Assembly (NCBI GenBank): GCA_025936275.1
Contig: JAICTR010000078.1
Coordinates: 1 to 9,671, forward strand
Direction: 5' to 3'
Source: Burkholderiales bacterium
GTDB lineage: Bacteria; Pseudomonadota; Gammaproteobacteria; Burkholderiales; Usitatibacteraceae
DNA: 9,671 bases
Position numbers and translations under genes: made by a program. Under the pieces are notes generated by a model. It was given only the letters and a program-made list of their open reading frames with translations, was not told the origin of the DNA and did not search any database. Below, in pieces: positions 7,535-9,671 of this stretch; position 1 is the stretch's first letter, and each line of letters starts with the position of its first letter.

Positions 7535-8838
7535 TCGTTCGCGGCCCTCGCCTGCGGCGCGTCGGCCGCGGCCACCAGCTCCTCCACCTCGATCGCCGCG
7601 GCGAGCGCGGCGAGGCGCGCGACCACGCCGTAGGTGTAGAAGCGGTTGGGCGGGTCGCCCGGCGTGCCGGCGCAATCCGGGCTGTGGCAATCGGTCTCGA
7701 AGGCGAGCGGCGCGTACTGCGCGCCCGGCGAGTTCAGGTTCTCGTCGATGCCGCGCCCGGTGTGCACGCGGTAGAAGCCGCCCACCACGAACTGGTCCAC
7801 CATGTACACGACCGGCTCGGCGACCGCGCCCTCGACGCTCTCGAAGGTGTAGACGCCTTCCTGGATGATCACCTCGTGGACCGGCTGGCCTTCCTTGATC
7901 ACGGCCATCTTGTTGCGCGTCTTGCGGTTGAGGTTGCGCACGTCGTCGGCGCTCTTCACCGTCATGATGCCCATGCCGTAGGTGCCGGCGTCGGCCTTCA
8001 CGATCGCGAACGGCGGCTCGGTGATGCCGTACTGCGCGTACTTCTCGCGCGTCTCGCCGAGGACGAACTCGACGTTCGCAGCGAGGCAATCCTCGCCCTC
8101 CTGCTCGGTGAAATTCACCTTGCCGCACTGGCTGAAGCACGGGTTCACGAACCAGGGATCGATGCCCACCAGCTTCGCGAAATCCTCCGCGACGCGGTCG
8201 TAGACGTGGAAGTGATGCGACTTCCTGCGCGTGGACCAGCCGGCGACGAGCGGCGGCACCACGGGCTGCTCGATGCCCTCGAGCACCTGCGGGATGCCGG
8301 CCGAAAGATCGTTGTTGAGCAGCACCGCGCAGGGATCGAAGCCGTCGACGCCGACGCGGTTGCCATGGCGCTCCAGCGGCTCCAGGCGCAGCGTCTCGCC
8401 CCCGGAGGTCTGCACCTCGGTGGGCCCCTCCAGGCCGGGAATGAGGCTGCCGATGCGCACCGTGTATCCCGCGCCCTCCAGGATGCGCTTCAACACCGCC
8501 ACGTTCTGCAGGTAGTGGAGGTTGCGCGTGTGGTTCTCGGGCACGACGAGGAAGCCGCGCGCCTGCGGGCAAATCCGCTGCGCGGCCGACATCGCCGCGT
8601 GCACGCACAGCGGCAGGAACTCGGGATTCAGGTTGTTGAAGCCGCCCGGGAAGAGGTTGGTATCCACGGGCGCCAGCTTGAAGCCGCTGTTGCGCAGGTC
8701 GCACGAGGCATAGAACGGCACCGCGTGCCGCTGCCATTGCGCGCGGAACCAGCTTTCGATCTCGGCGCGCCGGTCGAGCGCGACCCGCTCGAGCTCCTGC
8801 AGCGGACCGGTGAGGGAAGTGGTGAGGTGGGGAACCAT
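7531..8838 (-). CDS. gshA: Glutamate-cysteine ligase, proteobacterial 'ferrooxidans-type'
   Basis: 435 residues from ATG 8838. It catalyses the first, usually rate-limiting, step of glutathione synthesis: ATP-dependent ligation of L-glutamate to L-cysteine. It belongs to the gshA_ferroox family (TIGR02049), which is unrelated in sequence to E. coli GshA. Landmarks: start MVPHL, CDLRNSGFKLAPVDTNLFPG (46-65), PENHTRNLHYLQNV (100-113), LLNNDLS (173-179), KSHHFHVYD (206-214), NPCFSQCGKVNF (232-243), KADAGTYGMGIMTV (281-294), MVDQFVVGGFYRVH (346-359), then a variable Ala/Glu-rich tail. The start was chosen because relatives I remember begin MVPHL; an in-frame TTG at 8868 would add 10 residues. No good Shine-Dalgarno precedes ATG 8838, where a small inverted repeat sits instead. 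The stop overlaps the gshB start by 4 bp, so the two are one translationally coupled operon. Confidence 0.95.
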   Translation of the reverse strand: MVPHLTTSLTGPLQELERVALDRRAEIESWFRAQWQRHAVPFYASCDLRNSGFKLAPVDTNLFPGGFNNLNPEFLPLCVHAAMSAAQRICPQARGFLVVPENHTRNLHYLQNVAVLKRILEGAGYTVRIGSLIPGLEGPTEVQTSGGETLRLEPLERHGNRVGVDGFDPCAVLLNNDLSAGIPQVLEGIEQPVVPPLVAGWSTRRKSHHFHVYDRVAEDFAKLVGIDPWFVNPCFSQCGKVNFTEQEGEDCLAANVEFVLGETREKYAQYGITEPPFAIVKADAGTYGMGIMTVKSADDVRNLNRKTRNKMAVIKEGQPVHEVIIQEGVYTFESVEGAVAEPVVYMVDQFVVGGFYRVHTGRGIDENLNSPGAQYAPLAFETDCHSPDCAGTPGDPPNRFYTYGVVARLAALAAAIEVEELVAAADAPQARAANE

Positions 8839-8848
8839 GGTCGTCACG

Positions 8849-8882
8849 GGGAAGATTTCCCGCGGCAAGGCCCATGCGGGCC
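8849..8882 (-). promoter_or_regulatory. Two short inverted repeats in the gshA leader
   Basis: Between the candidate gsh promoter and the gshA ATG lie two perfect 5-bp inverted repeats. One is GGCCC/GGGCC at 8869-8873 and 8878-8882, with a 4-nt loop. The other is GGGAA/TTCCC at 8849-8853 and 8857-8861, with a 3-nt loop. The second ends 10 nt before ATG 8838, where a Shine-Dalgarno would be expected, and no other good RBS is visible. They could be weak RNA hairpins tuning gshA translation, or protein-binding half-sites, or chance in GC-rich DNA. Confidence 0.35.
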
Positions 8883-8892
8883 GGACGGTCAG

Positions 8893-8921
8893 TTTACACG
8901 CTCGCGAATGCTAAGATGCAA
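8893..8921 (-). promoter_or_regulatory. Candidate sigma70 promoter for gshAB
   Basis: Read on the minus strand: TTGCAT (8921-8916) as -35, a 17-nt spacer, and TGTAAA (8898-8893) as -10. The matches to consensus are 3/6 and 4/6, but the spacing is ideal and this is the most AT-rich patch in the divergent gap. Transcription would start near 8886, giving a leader of about 48 nt before gshA. Inferred by eye only. Confidence 0.45.
8909..8917 (+). promoter_or_regulatory. Candidate extended -10 promoter for DUF486-mpl
   Basis: TG-C-TAAGAT fits the extended -10 pattern TGnTATAAT, with 4/6 in the hexamer. No convincing -35 lies 17 nt upstream (TCAGTT); the attractive TTTACA at 8893-8898 is only 13 nt away. 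Transcription would start near 8924, about 26 nt before ATG 8950. The element lies within the spacer of the candidate minus-strand gsh promoter. Confidence 0.3.
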
Positions 8922-8949
8922 GGCTTTCCCCACGCTTCCGACGCGCCCC

Positions 8950-9303
8950 ATGATCCCGGTGCATGCCCTCGTCGCGACGGTGCTCCTGCTCGCCGCGTCC
9001 AACCTCTTCATGACGTTCGCGTGGTACGGCCATCTCAAGAACTACGCGGCGAGCCCGTGGTACGTGGCGGCCATCGTGAGCTGGGGCATCGCCTTCTTCG
9101 AGTACCTGATCCAGGTGCCGGCGAACCGCATCGGCTTCCGCGCCGGGCTCACGCTCGGCCAGTTGAAGATCGTGCAGGAGGTGGTGACGCTCACGGTGTT
9201 CGTGCCCTTCGCGCTCTTCTACATGGACCAGCCGCTGCGCCTGAACTACGTCTGGGCGGGACTGTGCATGGTGGGCGCGGTGTATTTCATGTTCAAGGGC
9301 TAG
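8950..9303 (+). CDS. DUF486 family small membrane protein (DMT-like)
   Basis: 117 residues with four predicted membrane helices at about 4-26, 36-56, 74-92 and 99-115. Family-like landmarks are ASNLFMTFAWYGHLKN (16-31), SWGIAFFEYLIQVPANRIG (44-62), LGQLKIVQEVVTL (69-81) and PFALFYM (86-92). The family (COG3169) is related to the drug/metabolite transporter superfamily, with half-size proteins that probably dimerise in the inner membrane; no substrate is known to me. I took ATG 8950 because helix 1 follows at once, as in relatives. An in-frame ATG at 8908 would add 14 residues with no membrane or signal character. Neither start has a clear Shine-Dalgarno. mpl begins 30 bp after the stop, so co-transcription is likely. 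Confidence 0.9.
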   Translation: MIPVHALVATVLLLAASNLFMTFAWYGHLKNYAASPWYVAAIVSWGIAFFEYLIQVPANRIGFRAGLTLGQLKIVQEVVTLTVFVPFALFYMDQPLRLNYVWAGLCMVGAVYFMFKG

Positions 9304-9325
9304 GCGGGCCCGCGGCGCGGCGCGG
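9304..9325. repeat. GC-only palindrome and short tandem repeat between DUF486 and mpl
   Basis: The 30-bp gap holds a perfect 10-bp palindrome, GCGGGCCCGC (9304-9313), followed by three copies of CGCGG (9311-9325). There is no T-run after it, so it does not look like an intrinsic terminator. It may simply be low-complexity GC-rich spacer. Confidence 0.4.
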
Positions 9326-9333
9326 CGAAACGA

Positions 9334-9671
9334 ATGCACCTGCACATCCTCGGCATCTGCGGCACCTTCATGGGCGGGCTCGCCAAGATCGCGCGCGAGC
9401 TCGGCCATCGCGTGACCGGCTGCGACGCGCAGGTCTACCCGCCGATGAGCGAGCAGCTGCGCGCGCTCGGCATCGAGCTGCACGAGGGCTACGACGCGAA
9501 GCAGCTCGAGCGCTACCCGGCGGACCTGCTGGTGGTAGGCAACGCGATGACGCGCGGCAAGCCGGTCATCGAATCGATCCTCGACCGCGGGCTGCCCTAC
9601 GTCTCGGGGCCGCAGTGGCTGTGCGAGAACGTGCTGCCGGACAAGTGGGTGCTGGCGGTCGCCGGCACGCA
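9334..9671 (+). CDS. mpl: UDP-N-acetylmuramate:L-Ala-gamma-D-Glu-meso-DAP ligase, N-terminal part (cut by window edge)
   Basis: 112 full codons are visible before the window ends. The Mur-ligase N-terminal domain begins MHLHILGICGTFMGGLA (1-17), the dinucleotide-like GxxGTxMG motif typical of Mpl. It continues with GHRVTGCDAQVYPPMSEQL (24-42), GNAMTRGKP (70-78) and the YVSGPQWL segment (88-95), which identify Mpl and not MurC. The last residues, VAGT, are the start of the AGTHGKTT ATP-binding loop, which lies just outside. Mpl reattaches recovered murein tripeptide to UDP-MurNAc in the cytoplasm, part of cell-wall recycling. A typical Mpl is about 450 residues, so roughly a quarter is seen. 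No strong RBS is visible (GGCGAAACGA before ATG 9334). Probably co-transcribed with the DUF486 gene. Confidence 0.95.
   Translation, partial: MHLHILGICGTFMGGLAKIARELGHRVTGCDAQVYPPMSEQLRALGIELHEGYDAKQLERYPADLLVVGNAMTRGKPVIESILDRGLPYVSGPQWLCENVLPDKWVLAVAGT

Noticed and set aside
8839..8868. TTG start at 8868 for gshA, adding 10 residues
   Set aside because: Relatives I remember start MVPHL, and TTG is a weaker start. Kept only as an alternative because no RBS decides it.
7535..8875. Extension of the gshB frame upstream, giving a 757-codon open frame through gshA
   Set aside because: Only the last 310 codons match a family. The upstream part is the out-of-frame reading of gshA, and gshB has its own ATG with an RBS.
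8893..8917. TTTACA plus TAAGAT read as a plus-strand -35/-10 pair
   Set aside because: The spacing is 13 nt, too short for a sigma70 promoter. TTTACA fits better as the reverse-strand -10.
7684..8949. Upstream in-frame extension of the DUF486 protein on the plus strand
   Set aside because: It runs antisense to gshA with no recognisable motif. The membrane protein begins naturally at ATG 8950.
9304..9333. GC palindrome as a terminator between DUF486 and mpl
   Set aside because: No T-run follows it, and the 30-bp gap favours co-transcription.
5710..9537. Several GCTGGTGG octamers identical to E. coli Chi (near 5711, 6469 and 9528)
   Set aside because: Each is part of codons for Leu-Val-Val in GC-rich coding sequence, and Chi sequence is not conserved outside enteric bacteria. 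Chance is a sufficient explanation.

Overview
This is a GC-rich, gene-dense bacterial chromosome segment, most likely from a betaproteobacterium. Four gene types point there: the 'ferrooxidans-type' glutamate-cysteine ligase (GshA) next to an E. coli-type glutathione synthetase, an Mpl-type murein-recycling ligase, a DUF486 membrane protein, and the C-terminal Fe-S half of what looks like a large FAD/Fe-S oxidoreductase. The assignment is by remembered family resemblance; no search was run. I see no rRNA, tRNA, CRISPR array, insertion sequence, phage gene or integrase.

Layout. Positions 1-6598 are one tight plus-strand block: (i) the C-terminal part of an Fe-S oxidoreductase with two 4Fe-4S motifs and two CCG-type cysteine domains; (ii) after 13 bp, a 1031-residue probable lipoprotein with an Asp-box (BNR) beta-propeller and two tandem C-terminal domains of about 116 residues; (iii) overlapping it by 4 bp (ATGA), a HIT-family hydrolase; (iv) 2 bp further on, a 532-residue protein that I cannot assign. 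Positions 6602-8838 carry gshA-gshB on the minus strand, also joined by an ATGA overlap, converging on the plus-strand block with only 3 bp between the two stop codons. A 111-bp divergent intergenic region (8839-8949) holds a plausible gsh promoter, a leader with two small inverted repeats, and a weaker plus-strand extended -10 element. From 8950 rightwards lie a four-helix DUF486 membrane protein and the first 112 codons of mpl, cut by the window edge just before its ATP-binding loop.

Working together. GshA and GshB are the two consecutive steps of glutathione synthesis, and their coupled translation fits that. Mpl salvages murein tripeptide. The plus-strand block is packed like an operon, but its members do not form a pathway I recognise. 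I found no convincing new defence or mobile system. The least explained items are the C-terminal tandem domain of the lipoprotein, the 532-residue protein, and the gshA leader.
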